A stretch of 51,782 nt of DNA from Sporosarcina aquimarina (GCF_019748715.1 NZ_JACLBZ010000003.1:1-51782), one strand, 5' to 3'; numbered from the stretch's first letter, positions 1 to 9,399 are shown. Made by a program: numbers and translations. Notes: generated from the sequence alone by a model not told the origin.

Positions 1-115
1 TTAAGATACTCATTTTGTTTATGTCACCGGCAAAGCCGATGCACAAACGTATAATTCGTTAACGTTTTGCTGTTCAGTTTTCAAGGTTCATGTTGTGTGC
101 TTGTTGTAAAAGCGA
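1..115 (-). other. rRNA-operon-like leader running off the left edge
   Basis: Read on the minus strand, this lies directly downstream of the strong promoter at 123-151. It carries at 69-86 the motif CCTTGAAAACTGAACAGC, typical of the leaders and spacers of Bacillales rRNA operons. No open frame is present. I infer that a 16S rRNA gene begins beyond position 1. The rRNA itself is not in the window, so this rests on promoter strength and the motif. Confidence 0.5.
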
Positions 116-122
116 CTTCTCT

Positions 123-178
123 ATATTACACTAGGCACCACTTCAAGTCAACAACTTTTTTAAAAGAAGTTTTATTGT
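123..178 (-). promoter_or_regulatory. Strong sigma-A promoter with AT-rich upstream element
   Basis: On the minus strand, TTGACT (151-146) and TAATAT (128-123) are separated by exactly 17 bases. The A/T tract just upstream (152-178) resembles the UP element of stable-RNA promoters. It points toward position 1, away from the DMT permease gene, whose stop codon lies about 80 bases upstream. Confidence 0.75.
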
Positions 179-233
179 TTTTGTGACTGCCTCAAGCGAC
201 AAGAACTAATATACAATAGATTCGATAAAGAAA

Positions 234-1136
234 TCAAGCCTTTTTAAAAAAAAGTTTTTTCTTTATTGCTTTGAAGTCGAGCACAAACAGCAAGATCCCT
301 GTCAGAATAACGATTCCGCCTATCATTTGCGAAACAGAAATACTTTCTTGCAAAATATAATATGCTGCAATGGAAGCAACCACAGGTTCAAATAAGATTG
401 TAATCGAGATCACATTCGTGCTAACCCATTTTATTGCCCAGTTAAATAATGTGTGACCTAATAGATTCGGAAGTAAAGCCAAAGCAAGAAACCAACCCCA
501 GTCAGAAGCCGGGTAACTAAATAAAGGTTGCTGTATCGTAATAACATATAGAAACAAAGCGATCGAACTAACTAAGTAGACAAGAAAAGTATAGGTTACA
601 AGTGATACTCTCTTTCTTACGTCTTGTCCTACCAATAAGTAAGCTGTGATAAAACCACAAGCCAATAATGCCAGCACATCACCGAATAACGCAGCTCCAC
701 TTACTCGAAAATCTCCCCAGCTTATAATAATACTCCCGGTAAGTGCAACTATGACAGCGGTCAGCATTTTCCCACTGATGATTTCTTTAAAGATGAGGGC
801 AGTTCCTGTTAATGCGAAAATAGGTTGCAGGGTTACAAGGACCGTGGAACTTGCAACTGAAGTGTAATTAAGAGATTCAAACCAAAGTATAAAATGGATA
901 GCAAGAAATATACCTGCTATCGAGGAAAGCAGCCAATCCCTCTTTGATAAACGATATAACTCCTTTCTATAGGATTGCAAAAAGAATGGAAGCATAATGA
1001 CTACTGAAAAAAACATACGATAGAAGGCGATCACTCCTGCATCCGCTGTCGTCAGTTTCACAAAAATTGCGGATAAACCAACAGTCAAAACGCCGATTGC
1101 AATAGGTATGTATGGATGAATTATCGGTTTATTCAA
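234..1136 (-). CDS. EamA/DMT-family membrane permease
   Basis: Encodes a 300-residue integral membrane protein of the drug/metabolite transporter superfamily. About ten hydrophobic helices fall into two EamA repeats, roughly residues 8-140 and 150-290. The second repeat ends in the common pattern of a helix followed by a short Lys-rich tail. The start is a TTG preceded by AGAGAAGTG at about 8 bases. Members export or import small metabolites, amino acids or nucleosides. Nothing in the sequence fixes the substrate, and the neighbours give no hint. It is transcribed divergently from the MgtC-like gene and has no clear terminator before the rRNA-type promoter. Confidence 0.85.
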   Translation of the reverse strand: MNKPIIHPYIPIAIGVLTVGLSAIFVKLTTADAGVIAFYRMFFSVVIMLPFFLQSYRKELYRLSKRDWLLSSIAGIFLAIHFILWFESLNYTSVASSTVLVTLQPIFALTGTALIFKEIISGKMLTAVIVALTGSIIISWGDFRVSGAALFGDVLALLACGFITAYLLVGQDVRKRVSLVTYTFLVYLVSSIALFLYVITIQQPLFSYPASDWGWFLALALLPNLLGHTLFNWAIKWVSTNVISITILFEPVVASIAAYYILQESISVSQMIGGIVILTGILLFVLDFKAIKKKLFFKKA

Positions 1137-1261
1137 AATGAATCACTTCTCTTTCTATCTCTTTACCCTTTACAATAGGTGATAAGAGATCTAAAAAACT
1201 ATTTTGGATTTTAAAGCCTTCCCGGCTATCTCCCCACTTTAGCAGCAAAGGAGGATTTACC

Positions 1262-1984
1262 TTGCTACCCTTACTTACTGAATCATTAAATATGGAAGCA
1301 GTTATGAAAATCGGCATTGCACTTTTCCTTAGTTTGGTAATCGGTGTCGAGCGAGAAATTAAAAAGAAACCGATTGGATTAAAAACGAGTGCAGTTATTG
1401 CCACCTTCAGTTGCTTGTTAACCATCATTTCAATTGAGGCTGCCTACTTAGTCCCCGCACGAGACGATATCAACATCACGATGGACCCTTTACGTTTATC
1501 TGCACAGATCGTCAGCGGCATCGGATTTTTAGGCGCAGGAGCAATTCTTCGAAGAGACAATGATAACATAACCGGGCTCACTACGGCTGCCATGATTTGG
1601 GGGTCTGCAGGAATTGGGATTGCCGTTGGAGCCGGATTTTACATCGAATCTTTCTTTGCGGTCATTAGTGTAATGCTTGTCATCGAGGTGGTCGCTCCAT
1701 TCTTAAGCAGATTTGGTCCAAGACGCCTTCGGATGAAAGAAGCAACTTGCATCGTCATCATCACTGACAAGGACAAAATCGAAGATCTTGTCCAATACTT
1801 GCGAAAAGAAAGCATGGAAATTGACCATATGCGCATTAGACAGTTCGAAACCACTCAGCATCAGTACCAGCATGAGTTGCAATTCAAACTCACTGCACTT
1901 CCAAAAAAATCTACGTCTTCTCTCTATGTAGAGTTAACCACCCTTCCTTATGTAGAATCAGTGGAGCTCGTTATTTATCCGTAA
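1262..1984 (+). CDS. MgtC/SapB-family membrane protein
   Basis: A 240-residue protein. The N-terminal half has four or five membrane helices and the family core: GVEREIKKKPIGLKT near residues 28-42 and SGIGFLGAGAILRR near 80-93. Residues from about 155 on form a soluble ACT-like C-terminal domain. MgtC-type proteins help cells cope with low Mg2+ and, in pathogens, inhibit the F-type ATP synthase. In soil Bacillales the role is not settled. The start is a TTG placed 8 bases after a very good AAAGGAGG site, preferred over the later in-frame ATG codons. It is monocistronic and ends in a strong hairpin terminator. Confidence 0.88.
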   Translation: MLPLLTESLNMEAVMKIGIALFLSLVIGVEREIKKKPIGLKTSAVIATFSCLLTIISIEAAYLVPARDDINITMDPLRLSAQIVSGIGFLGAGAILRRDNDNITGLTTAAMIWGSAGIGIAVGAGFYIESFFAVISVMLVIEVVAPFLSRFGPRRLRMKEATCIVIITDKDKIEDLVQYLRKESMEIDHMRIRQFETTQHQYQHELQFKLTALPKKSTSSLYVELTTLPYVESVELVIYP

Positions 1985-2017
1985 AAAGCGTCAAGTCGAT
2001 GGGACTTGACGCTTTTT
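1983..2017. terminator. Bidirectional intrinsic terminator
   Basis: A perfect 15-bp stem (1983-1997 with 2003-2017) around a 5-base loop is flanked by A and T runs. It serves the MgtC-like gene on the plus strand and the alcohol dehydrogenase on the minus strand, whose stop codons abut it on either side. Confidence 0.9.
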
Positions 2018-2018
2018 C

Positions 2019-3182
2019 TTATAAGCTTGCTTTCAATAATGTCAAAACTTCATCTTCTGAGAGCTTCGCATATCCGCCAAGCGGCCCTTTAACAGCGGCT
2101 TTCTGGGCAATTAACTCTAATTTCGAATCATCAATTTCATAGTCGGCAAGCGAAACCGGCGCACCGATTTGTTTCCAAAAAGCACTCAATCGATCAATAC
2201 CTTCCATTGCAATCTCCTCGTCCGACTTATCGGTTGGATCCACGCCAAAGACGTTGGTCGCCAAACGTACATAGCGTTTTGGGTTGCGCGGGAATGTCTG
2301 CTTCATCCAGTGCGGGAATAATATCGCCAAGCCGCCTGCATGTGGAATATCGTAAACCGCCGAGACCGCATGCTCGATATCATGAGTTCCCCAATCTCCC
2401 CTTGTCCCCATCGACAAGAAACCATTCAATCCCCATACTCCTGCCAGCATCATCGATTCTCGAAGTTCTAGATTATTAGGATCCTCTACTAGTCTACCTC
2501 CAATATCCATTACGGAACGTAAGGCCGCTTCACACATTTCATCTTGAAAAGGCGTATTGTCTGTTACATGAAAATATTGCTCGAAAATATGTGACATCGT
2601 ATCCACGATACCGTTGACTGTTTGATCCATCGGGACCGTTAATGTATAAGTTGGATCAAGTATAGAAAATTTAGGGTAATTGAAAGGTCCACCCCAACCA
2701 TACTTCTCTTGAGTTTCTTCATTCGTGATAACGGAACCCGCATTCATCTCAGAGCTGGTTGCCGTAAGCGTCAATATTGTGCCAAAAGGCAATGCTTCTT
2801 TCGGTCTGGCTTTTCCTGTTACGAGGTCCCATGGATCTCCATCATACTTTGCAGCAGAAGCGATCAATTTTGTGCAATCGATTACAGAACCGCCGCCAGC
2901 CGCCAGAATAACATCGACATCGTGCTGTTTGCAGAGATCAGCTCCTCTTTTAGCAGTAGATAAACGTGGATTGGGTTCGACTCCCCCCATTTCCACTACT
3001 TCAAAATCATTTTCATTTAAAAGTTTCATTAATGAATCATATAAGCCGTTACGTTTAATACTACCGCCACCATACACTAATAGTACTTTTTTTCCGTAAC
3101 CAGCAAGTTCTTTAGGCAATCTTTGAAGTTGGTCTTTACCAAAAATCAGTTTTGTCGGGTTTTGAAAAACAAATTTATTCAT
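2019..3182 (-). CDS. Iron-containing (NADH-dependent butanol-type) alcohol dehydrogenase, YugJ/YugK-like
   Basis: A 387-residue group III alcohol dehydrogenase that interconverts aldehydes or ketones and alcohols with NAD(P)H. The Rossmann part carries [10 protein letters not shown] near residue 100. The helical domain carries the metal ligands: an Asp and a His in [12 protein letters not shown] near 195, then [14 protein letters not shown] near 265-280. Length and sequence fit the BdhA/YugJ/YugK group, and yugJ lies beside yugI in B. subtilis as it does here. Because B. subtilis has two paralogues I leave the symbol open. The start is an ATG with an AGGAGG site. It is transcribed alone. Confidence 0.9.
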   Translation of the reverse strand: MNKFVFQNPTKLIFGKDQLQRLPKELAGYGKKVLLVYGGGSIKRNGLYDSLMKLLNENDFEVVEMGGVEPNPRLSTAKRGADLCKQHDVDVILAAGGGSVIDCTKLIASAAKYDGDPWDLVTGKARPKEALPFGTILTLTATSSEMNAGSVITNEETQEKYGWGGPFNYPKFSILDPTYTLTVPMDQTVNGIVDTMSHIFEQYFHVTDNTPFQDEMCEAALRSVMDIGGRLVEDPNNLELRESMMLAGVWGLNGFLSMGTRGDWGTHDIEHAVSAVYDIPHAGGLAILFPHWMKQTFPRNPKRYVRLATNVFGVDPTDKSDEEIAMEGIDRLSAFWKQIGAPVSLADYEIDDSKLELIAQKAAVKGPLGGYAKLSEDEVLTLLKASL

Positions 3183-3285
3183 TCTTCTGCCTCCTTTTTC
3201 CTCTCTCCATTATGAAAAAGATGTATTTGGGATGCAAGTATAGTGTTCTCGAAACGGGATATACTTTACTAAAGGAGGCGATCGT

Positions 3286-3528
3286 ATGGAAACACTAAAA
3301 AAATTAGCACTGGCCATTACGATTATCGGGGCTTTGAATTGGGGAGTCGTTGGCATTTTCCGATTTGATGTCATTGCACAATTGACGGAAGGTGCTTATC
3401 AGCCGTTAGCAAGATTTTTATACGTGGTCATCGGATTATCCGGATTGATGACGCTTGGAGTGTTATTTAATTATTGGCAACAGACAGATGAAGAGCCGAC
3501 ACCTGCGCCATCCACAGAAAATGCATAA
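3286..3528 (+). CDS. yuzA: DUF378 small membrane protein (YuzA-like)
   Basis: An 80-residue protein with two hydrophobic segments (about 8-28 and 45-63) and the DUF378 signature: ALNWGVVGIFRFD near residues 17-29, then a Gly-rich second helix and a Pro/Glu-rich tail. The biochemical function of the family is unknown. It is preceded by AAAGGAGG at 8 bases and transcribed alone, divergently from the alcohol dehydrogenase. Confidence 0.85.
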   Translation: METLKKLALAITIIGALNWGVVGIFRFDVIAQLTEGAYQPLARFLYVVIGLSGLMTLGVLFNYWQQTDEEPTPAPSTENA

Positions 3529-3560
3529 AAGGCATCTCCTCAACAAGAGGAGATGCCTTT
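3528..3560. terminator. Bidirectional intrinsic terminator
   Basis: A perfect 14-bp stem (3528-3541 with 3547-3560) with a 5-base loop, placed between the convergent yuzA-like gene and rocG. Confidence 0.9.
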
Positions 3561-3573
3561 ACTGATTTACAAC

Positions 3574-4818
3574 TTATACCCAACCACGGAAGCGGCTGGC
3601 TTCTGCTGTTCTACGCACACCGATCATGTAAGCAGCAAGACGCATATCCATGTTACGTGTAGTCGCAACATTATAAACGTTTTCGAATGCTGTAACCATT
3701 TTTTCAGTCATCTTTTCACGTACTTCTTCTTCTGTCCAGTAGTAACCCATATTGTTCTGAACCCACTCGAAGTAGGAAACGGTTACACCGCCCGCACTCG
3801 CTAATACGTCAGGAACCAATAGAATTCCACGGTCTGTCAGGATTTTAGTCGCTTCAGACGTAGTTGGACCATTCGCTGCTTCCACAACGATACTTGCTTT
3901 AATGTTATGAGCGTTCTTTTCAGTAATTTGGTTCTCGATTGCTGCTGGAACTAAGATATCGCAATCCAATTCTAGCAATTCAGCATTAGTCAGCGTGTTA
4001 TCAAATAACGTAGTGACTGTTCCGAAGCTATCACGACGATCAAGCAGATAGTCGATATCTAAACCATCTGGATCATGCAATGCGCCATACGCATCAGAGA
4101 TACCGATTACTTTCGCTCCTGCATCATGAAGGAACTTGGATAGGAAACTTCCTGCGTTACCGAAACCTTGCACGATGACACGTGCGCCCTTCATATCGAT
4201 ATTGCGACGTTTTGCCGCTTCGTTAATAATGATTGTTACACCTTCAGCAGTCGCACGGTCACGTCCGTGAGATCCACCAAGAGCAATTGGCTTACCCGTA
4301 ATGAAGCCTGGTGAGTTGAATTCGTCAATTTTGCTGTACTCATCCATCATCCAAGCCATAATTTGGGAGTTTGTAAAGACGTCTGGCGCTGGAATATCTT
4401 TTGCCGGTCCCATTACTTGACTTAGAGCCCGCACATATCCGCGAGACAAGCGTTCTAGTTCGCCCATCGACATTTCACGCGGATCACAGATAATTCCTCC
4501 CTTACCGCCGCCATACGGCAAGTCAACGATGCCGGCTTTCAACGTCATCCACATAGAAAGTGCTTTCACTTCATCAGCTGTAACACCCGGGTGGTAACGC
4601 ACGCCGCCTTTCGTAGGTCCGACCGCGTCATTATGCTGACCGCGGAAACCCGTAAATACTTTTACTTTCCCATCATCCATGCGGACTGGAATTCGTACTT
4701 CCACCATACGGAGTGGTTCTTTCAGTAGTTCATACATTCCTTCATCATAGCCTAACTTTTCAAGTGCTTCTTTGATCACGACTTGCGTAGACGTAAATAG
4801 ATTCAGGTTTTCTGTCAT
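3574..4818 (-). CDS. rocG: NAD-dependent glutamate dehydrogenase (RocG/GudB type)
   Basis: A 414-residue hexameric-type glutamate dehydrogenase that deaminates glutamate to 2-oxoglutarate and ammonium. The substrate and catalytic region is intact: [11 protein letters not shown] around Lys70, then [10 protein letters not shown] with Lys106. A Rossmann domain with GFGNAGS follows near residue 210. I see no duplication of the kind that inactivates GudB in B. subtilis 168. The position beside rocD and rocA favours a catabolic RocG role, completing ornithine to 2-oxoglutarate, although RocG and GudB cannot be told apart safely by eye. It has its own promoter at 4862-4870 and is therefore probably not simply the third gene of the rocAD operon. 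Confidence 0.93.
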   Translation of the reverse strand: MTENLNLFTSTQVVIKEALEKLGYDEGMYELLKEPLRMVEVRIPVRMDDGKVKVFTGFRGQHNDAVGPTKGGVRYHPGVTADEVKALSMWMTLKAGIVDLPYGGGKGGIICDPREMSMGELERLSRGYVRALSQVMGPAKDIPAPDVFTNSQIMAWMMDEYSKIDEFNSPGFITGKPIALGGSHGRDRATAEGVTIIINEAAKRRNIDMKGARVIVQGFGNAGSFLSKFLHDAGAKVIGISDAYGALHDPDGLDIDYLLDRRDSFGTVTTLFDNTLTNAELLELDCDILVPAAIENQITEKNAHNIKASIVVEAANGPTTSEATKILTDRGILLVPDVLASAGGVTVSYFEWVQNNMGYYWTEEEVREKMTEKMVTAFENVYNVATTRNMDMRLAAYMIGVRRTAEASRFRGWV

Positions 4819-4861
4819 TGTATGGTTCGCCTCTTTGTTTGGTATTGTCTTTCACGGACAC

Positions 4862-4870
4862 ATTATAACA
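4862..4870 (-). promoter_or_regulatory. Extended -10 promoter of rocG
   Basis: On the minus strand TGTTATAAT, a perfect TATAAT (4867-4862) with a TGn extension, lies about 45 bases before the rocG ATG. The -35 region at 17 bases is poor, as is usual for extended -10 promoters or activator-dependent ones. Confidence 0.6.
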
Positions 4871-4959
4871 TGAGGATAATGAAACTTCCACCCATGGAAT
4901 CCAAACCTTTTTCGAATTATTTCATTCGTCATAAATGGCGATCCAAAGTGAGCTTCTCA

Positions 4960-6153
4960 TCAGCTCTCAAATACTGCACGAATTTTCCCAAGCGCCCAGT
5001 CCAGTTCATCCTTTGAAATGGTGAGAGGCGGCGCAAAGCGGATTACCGTGTCATGGGTTTCTTTACACAATAGACCCAGTTCTTTGAATTTCTCACAAAA
5101 CGGGCGGGCAGCTTCCGTCAATTCCATCCCGATGAATAGGCCGCGTCCGCGTATTTCTTGAATGGACGGATGCGAAATCTTCTTCAGTTCCTCCATAAAA
5201 TAATCGCCAAGCTCTCTCGCTTGTTTTGCCAACTCTTGCTCTTCCAGCACTTCTAACGCCGCAATCGATACAGCACATGCCATAGGATTCCCACCAAACG
5301 TCGATCCATGCGAGCCTGGATTAAAGACACCGAGCACATCATCGTTCGCTACCACACAGGAAATTGGAAATACGCCACCTCCTAACGCTTTTCCTAAAAT
5401 ATACATATCGGGCGTGACACCTTCCCATTCGCATGCGAACATTTTACCTGTACGGCAAAGTCCTGCTTGAATTTCATCCGCGATGAAGAGGATGTTTTCT
5501 TTCTTGCAGAGAGTCGCCGCCTCTTTTAAGAAGCCTTCAGGAGGAATGATGATTCCGGCTTCTCCCTGTATCGGCTCGATTAGGAAAGCAGCGGTATTCG
5601 GTGTGATCGCTTCTTTCAACGCTTCCAAATTGCCGTATTCCACCAACTTAATGCCCGGCAGTAAAGGGCCGAATCCCTTTTTGTATTCTTCATCAGACGA
5701 CAATGAAATCGCGCCCAACGTTCGGCCATGGAAGTTTCCGACACACGCAATAATTTCCGCTTGGTTATCTTCTATACCTTTCACGTCATATGCCCAGCGC
5801 CTCGCAGCTTTCAAAGCGGTTTCCACAGCTTCTGCTCCCGTGTTCATTGGAAGAATCATATTTTTTCCGGTAAGAGCAGACATTTTTTCGTACCACGGGC
5901 CCAATTGATCGTTATGGAACGCACGTGAAGTAAGGGTGACACGGTCCGCTTGATCCTTCAGTGCCTGAATGATTTTAGGGTGGCGATGGCCTTGATTGAC
6001 TGCAGAATATGCGGCTAGCATATCCATATATTTATTGCCCTCCGGATCTTTCACCCAGACACCTTCCGCTTCTGCAATGACAATCGGAAGCGGGTGGTAA
6101 TTATTCGCTCCATATTTTTTCGTTTGTTCTATAATGCGATCTGTTTTAGACAT
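4960..6153 (-). CDS. rocD: Ornithine aminotransferase
   Basis: Encodes the PLP enzyme that transfers the delta-amino group of ornithine to 2-oxoglutarate, giving glutamate semialdehyde. The fold-type I core is complete: [17 protein letters not shown] near residues 100-115, [14 protein letters not shown] around the PLP-binding Asp, and the Schiff-base Lys in [11 protein letters not shown] near 255. The chosen start is the third candidate Met (MSKTDRI), 8 bases after GAGGAGG; the upstream GTG and ATG would place that ribosome site inside the gene. This gives 397 residues, normal for RocD. It lies directly after rocA and must be co-transcribed with it. Product and substrate order match RocD, RocA and RocG. 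Confidence 0.94.
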   Translation of the reverse strand: MSKTDRIIEQTKKYGANNYHPLPIVIAEAEGVWVKDPEGNKYMDMLAAYSAVNQGHRHPKIIQALKDQADRVTLTSRAFHNDQLGPWYEKMSALTGKNMILPMNTGAEAVETALKAARRWAYDVKGIEDNQAEIIACVGNFHGRTLGAISLSSDEEYKKGFGPLLPGIKLVEYGNLEALKEAITPNTAAFLIEPIQGEAGIIIPPEGFLKEAATLCKKENILFIADEIQAGLCRTGKMFACEWEGVTPDMYILGKALGGGVFPISCVVANDDVLGVFNPGSHGSTFGGNPMACAVSIAALEVLEEQELAKQARELGDYFMEELKKISHPSIQEIRGRGLFIGMELTEAARPFCEKFKELGLLCKETHDTVIRFAPPLTISKDELDWALGKIRAVFES

Positions 6154-6177
6154 ACCCATACCCTCCTCATAACCCAC

Positions 6178-7722
6178 TCATAGCATTTCCGATGTGGTCT
6201 TTCCTTGCATATGAAGCTGCAGGTAATCCGGACCGCCTGCTTTTGAATCTGTGCCTGACATATTAAATCCGCCAAATGGCTGGTATCCTACGATGGCACC
6301 CGTACAGCCTCGGTTAAAATACAAATTGCCGACATGGAAATCCTCCCGCGCCTGTTCGATATGATGACGGTTCGTCGTGATAACGGCGCCTGTTAATCCG
6401 TAGTCTGTATCATTGGCAAATTGAATCGCTTCCGTAAAAGATGAAGCCTTCGATAATGCGACGACCGGTCCGAAGATTTCTTCCTGTGAAATACGTGCGT
6501 TTGGAGTAACGTCTGCAAAGACTGTCGGCGCCACAAAATACCCTTTGGAATCGTCACCTGTTCCACCCGCCACAAGACGTCCTTCTTGTTTACCAATTTC
6601 AATATACTCCATTATTTTATCGTATGCGGCTTGATCGATGACCGGACCGGCTAAGTTTTTCCCATCGACTGGATCGCCCCAGTTGAACGTTTTCGCTAAC
6701 GCTTCTACTCGGGTGACCACTTCATCGTAAACCTCTTCATGGATGATCGCGCGTGAACAAGCCGAGCATTTTTGTCCACTAAAGCCAAATGCAGATTTGA
6801 CGATCGACTGCGCAGCCAGCTCCAAATCTGCTTCATTGTCCACTACAATCGTATCCTTCCCGCCCATTTCTGCAATGACGCGTTTCAGCCAAATCTGACC
6901 ATCCTGAACTTTCGCCGCGCGTTCAAATATACGCGTTCCCACTTTGCGCGAGCCTGTGAATGAGATAAAGCGAGTAGCAGGATGATCTACTAAAAAGTCT
7001 CCAATGTCTGAACCAGACCCTGGAATATAGTTGACGACGCCTTTTGGCATACCCGCTTTCTCTAATACTTCAATGAATTTATAGGCGACTACTGTGGCAG
7101 TTGATGCCGGCTTCAATAATACCGTATTGCCGGTAACGAGCGCCGCCACAGTTGTTCCTGCCATGATCGCAAAAGCGAAGTTCCATGGGGATATGACAAC
7201 ACCCACGCCGAGCGGAACATATTCAAAACGATTATATTCGCCAGGTCTGCTCTCAACCGGCATTCCGTCCTTTAGCTTCAGCATCTGGCGTCCATAGTAT
7301 TCCATAAAATCGATACCTTCCGCCACGTCAGCATCCGCTTCATTCCAAGGCTTCCCCGCTTCTTTTGTCAGCAACGCAGAAAACTCAAATTTGCGGCGGC
7401 GAATGATTGCTGCTGCCTTGAATAAGACATCCGCACGGAACTCTGGCTTCACTTTTCTCCAATTCTCAAATGTTTCTTTGGCTGTTATCATCGCTTTCTC
7501 TGCAAGTTCACGGCCAGCTTGCGATACATTGCCGATGACTTCGTCTTTATTCGAAGGGTTGTTCGATGCTAATTTTTTATCCGTTATGATCCGTTCGCCG
7601 CCAATAATCAAGGGATATTCCTTACCTACATAGCTTTCTACTGTCTTCAGGCCTTCTTCATACGCTTTGCGATTTTCTTCGACCGTAAAATCTGTAAAAG
7701 GTTCATGTTTGTATGGAATCAT
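6178..7722 (-). CDS. rocA: 1-pyrroline-5-carboxylate dehydrogenase
   Basis: A 514-residue aldehyde dehydrogenase that oxidises glutamate semialdehyde/P5C to glutamate with NAD+. It contains the family elements [15 protein letters not shown] near residue 178 and the NAD-binding [12 protein letters not shown] near 255. The general base Glu sits in IAEMGGKD (about 286) and the catalytic Cys in [13 protein letters not shown] (about 320). N-terminal sequence and length match the RocA/PruA group rather than generic aldehyde dehydrogenases. The ATG follows a strong AAAGGAGGAG. It is first of the rocA-rocD unit, and its promoter overlaps a perfect catabolite-repression site. Confidence 0.95.
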   Translation of the reverse strand: MIPYKHEPFTDFTVEENRKAYEEGLKTVESYVGKEYPLIIGGERIITDKKLASNNPSNKDEVIGNVSQAGRELAEKAMITAKETFENWRKVKPEFRADVLFKAAAIIRRRKFEFSALLTKEAGKPWNEADADVAEGIDFMEYYGRQMLKLKDGMPVESRPGEYNRFEYVPLGVGVVISPWNFAFAIMAGTTVAALVTGNTVLLKPASTATVVAYKFIEVLEKAGMPKGVVNYIPGSGSDIGDFLVDHPATRFISFTGSRKVGTRIFERAAKVQDGQIWLKRVIAEMGGKDTIVVDNEADLELAAQSIVKSAFGFSGQKCSACSRAIIHEEVYDEVVTRVEALAKTFNWGDPVDGKNLAGPVIDQAAYDKIMEYIEIGKQEGRLVAGGTGDDSKGYFVAPTVFADVTPNARISQEEIFGPVVALSKASSFTEAIQFANDTDYGLTGAVITTNRHHIEQAREDFHVGNLYFNRGCTGAIVGYQPFGGFNMSGTDSKAGGPDYLQLHMQGKTTSEML

Positions 7723-7765
7723 CAGTCTACTCCTCCTTTATAGATAAGACGCAACTATCTGCGCT

Positions 7766-7779
7766 TGATAACGCTTACA
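7766..7779 (-). promoter_or_regulatory. Catabolite-responsive element (cre) for CcpA
   Basis: On the minus strand TGTAAGCGTTATCA matches every fixed position of the cre consensus TGWAANCGNTNWCA. It lies at the expected transcription start of rocA, just downstream of the -10 box, a position where CcpA normally blocks transcription. Glucose repression of ornithine/proline use is the expected result. Confidence 0.8.
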
Positions 7780-7785
7780 TATATA

Positions 7786-7814
7786 ATCATGCAAGAAGTT
7801 TCAGAGGATGTCAA
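7786..7814 (-). promoter_or_regulatory. Promoter of rocA-rocD
   Basis: On the minus strand a perfect TTGACA (7814-7809) is followed after 17 bases by CATGAT (7791-7786), a 4/6 match to TATAAT. I found no -24/-12 sigma-54 (SigL) element like that of B. subtilis rocABC, so regulation may differ. Confidence 0.6.
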
Positions 7815-7841
7815 AGAGCAATCACTCAACTTTGATAATTT

Positions 7842-7881
7842 AAAAAATCACGAAAGCAGATCGCTGCTTTCGTGATTTTTT
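7842..7881 (-). terminator. Terminator of yugI
   Basis: An 18-bp perfect stem (7842-7859 with 7864-7881) with a 4-base loop, T-rich on the minus strand. It overlaps the yugI stop codon and separates yugI from the rocA promoter. Confidence 0.9.
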
Positions 7882-8254
7882 AATGACCAGATTGTTCGAT
7901 CCAGTCCTTTAACTTGTCTTTAAGTGAGTTGAATCCATCTGCGTCTTGCTGATCCACACGTTCTTGTAAGGATTGACGAGTACGGGGATGGTTCTGATAG
8001 GAGCTGGGCGGTTCTTGCAGTGCGCGAATCGATAAGCTAATTTTGCTAGCCTCGTCATCCACTTCCAACACCTTCACACGAACTTCTTGACCCACTTCCA
8101 AATGTTCATGGATATCCTTGACAAATCCATAGGTGATTTCAGAGATATGCACTAACCCTTGCGTTGAAGCATTTAGCGCGACAAACGCACCGTACGGCTG
8201 TATTCCGGTAACTTTACCGGTTAGCTCATCTCCTACTGCAAATTTGTGAGACAT
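7880..8254 (-). CDS. yugI: S1-domain RNA-binding general stress protein (GSP13-like)
   Basis: A 124-residue protein. Residues 1-75 are an S1 OB-fold: VGDELTGKVTGIQPYGAFVAL, then GLVHISEI and KVLEVDDEASKISLSIRAL. A polar tail follows. YugI/GSP13 binds RNA and associates with ribosomes under stress in B. subtilis. The chosen start is the ATG of MSHKFAVG, 9 bases after GGGAG. The frame stays open 18 codons upstream, but those residues do not resemble the family. Confidence 0.9.
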   Translation of the reverse strand: MSHKFAVGDELTGKVTGIQPYGAFVALNASTQGLVHISEITYGFVKDIHEHLEVGQEVRVKVLEVDDEASKISLSIRALQEPPSSYQNHPRTRQSLQERVDQQDADGFNSLKDKLKDWIEQSGH

Positions 8255-8335
8255 GCAAAACAGCTCCCAATCTATAGTAGTATCTAGTCTGCCATTGCGG
8301 CCGCTCATAGTATACCATATTCTGAAGAGTTGAAC

Positions 8336-8361
8336 AAAAAACCGCCTTTCAGCAAGGCGGT
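8336..8361 (-). terminator. Terminator of yugE
   Basis: An 8-bp GC-rich stem (8341-8348 with 8354-8361) followed on the minus strand by five T. It separates yugE from yugI. Confidence 0.8.
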
Positions 8362-8380
8362 GATAAAGCTCTGTAAAGCA

Positions 8381-8641
8381 TCAAACAATGCACTTGGCTT
8401 CGTATTTGACAGCTAACAGTTTATATGAAATTTCCATGCATTTTTCTAAAGGTATCCAAATTTGATAGGATTGCTCATATACATTACGAATACACTTGGC
8501 CAAGTCTGTCGGATGGTCGATATGATGGAGTCCCGCCACGACATCCGCAATTTCTAAATCATACGCATCCTCGCCTGCTGAGAAAGGATCCCATTCTTTC
8601 AGGAGTGCGACAGCACGTTTCTTCATTTCCATGGTTTGCAC
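8381..8641 (-). CDS. yugE: DUF1871 family protein (YugE-like)
   Basis: An 86-residue soluble protein with the YugE/DUF1871 pattern: WDPFSAGEDAYDLEIADVV near residues 17-35, then CIRNVYEQSY. Function is unknown; it is predicted all-helical. The GTG start lies 6 bases after AAGGTGA, and an ATG three codons later is an alternative. In B. subtilis yugE also lies close to yugI. Confidence 0.85.
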   Translation of the reverse strand: MQTMEMKKRAVALLKEWDPFSAGEDAYDLEIADVVAGLHHIDHPTDLAKCIRNVYEQSYQIWIPLEKCMEISYKLLAVKYEAKCIV

Positions 8642-9165
8642 GATTCGTCACCTTATTTATGTTTTCTTTCTATCATAGCATAGCGCCTTAAAAGAAAAAA
8701 GAGAGACGCCACAATTTCAACAAACTTTAACATTTTGAGTTTATGAGTAGAACCAAAAAAGCGCTGAACAGAAACACGGGCTTGTGGCCCGGGGATTGTT
8801 CGCTGTAGTAAATAGTGAGTTCACTGTATAAAGTAAGTGTGTTTGCCTCCTTAAACAAAGAAGTCTCTATTCCTTCTGAGACGCTAGCCCGTGTTCTTGC
8901 CCTCCCGCCTGCATCGACCTTCAACTCACTAAAGTTAGGACATTATGCCAGTTGCTCGTAGTGGAAGGCGGCGAAAGGCAAAAATGTGTTCCCAACGCTT
9001 CGCTTATGCTCGCAAAAGTCGTTCTACGTTACGGCGTTTAACGCGAATGGTGAGACCCTGGACGGAGCGAATCGGAGGAAGCGGTTCATCCGTGCCCCGC
9101 AAGCGTCCGCCTGGAACGCAGACCAACGATGCAGCTCCCACTAGCCCATCTATTCTTTATCTATT
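8642..9165. repeat. Intergenic region with degenerate dispersed repeat
   Basis: About 500 bases without a convincing gene. The right part (9097-9128) carries CCGCAAGCGTCCGCCTGGAA followed by a CAACG block. The same block recurs at 23298-23330, and AACGCTTCGCTT occurs in both regions. The left part (8774-8896) holds a small GC hairpin (CGGGC with GCCCG) and a 10-bp inverted repeat, AACACGGGCT with AGCCCGTGTT, about 110 bases apart. The open frames here (8727-8924 minus, 8945-9205 plus) have no ribosome site and an unnatural composition. I regard this as decayed repeat sequence. Confidence 0.5.
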
Positions 9166-9194
9166 AAAAACACCCCATCAATCGACGGGGTGTT
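9166..9194 (-). terminator. Terminator of small membrane protein gene
   Basis: A stem of at least 8 bp (9169-9176 with 9187-9194), extendable inward, followed on the minus strand by five T; it overlaps the stop codon. Confidence 0.85.
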
Positions 9195-9399
9195 CTTTGT
9201 TTTGATTGAGTTGGCGTTCTTTCAAAATACGCTGCTCGAGTTCTTTCGTTTCTTCTTCCTGCCTTTTGGACTTCCGTAAAATCCAGCGGAATGTCAACAG
9301 CATCAAGACCATGAAAATGAAGAATGAAATGGCTGCAGGGATATATTCTGCCTTATCTTCTGGAAAGTAAAGGAACGGCATCAATAAAACAAAATTCAT
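9178..9399 (-). CDS. Small single- or two-helix membrane protein, unknown
   Basis: A 73-residue protein I do not recognise. It has a short hydrophobic N-terminus, a strong membrane helix (AAISFFIFMVLMLLTF, about 22-37) and a highly charged, probably coiled-coil tail rich in Glu, Lys and Arg. It is very likely real: an AGGGGG ribosome site precedes the ATG and an intrinsic terminator overlaps the stop. It is on the same strand as ppiB, whose stop is about 30 bases upstream, so the two may be co-transcribed. Confidence 0.75.
   Translation of the reverse strand: MNFVLLMPFLYFPEDKAEYIPAAISFFIFMVLMLLTFRWILRKSKRQEEETKELEQRILKERQLNQNKEHPVD

Noticed and set aside
3574..4818. Inactive GudB-type glutamate dehydrogenase
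   Set aside because: No 9-base duplication or loss of catalytic residues is visible; the gene appears intact.
5483..5908. 141-codon plus-strand frame
   Set aside because: Antisense to rocD, which is complete and clearly real.
8774..8925. Inverted repeats considered as a T-box or other riboswitch leader
   Set aside because: The T-box consensus and antiterminator bulge are missing and no gene follows in the right direction and distance.
8945..9205. 86-codon frame rich in Arg and Pro
   Set aside because: No ribosome site, odd composition, lies in the dispersed repeat and runs into a terminator of the opposite strand.
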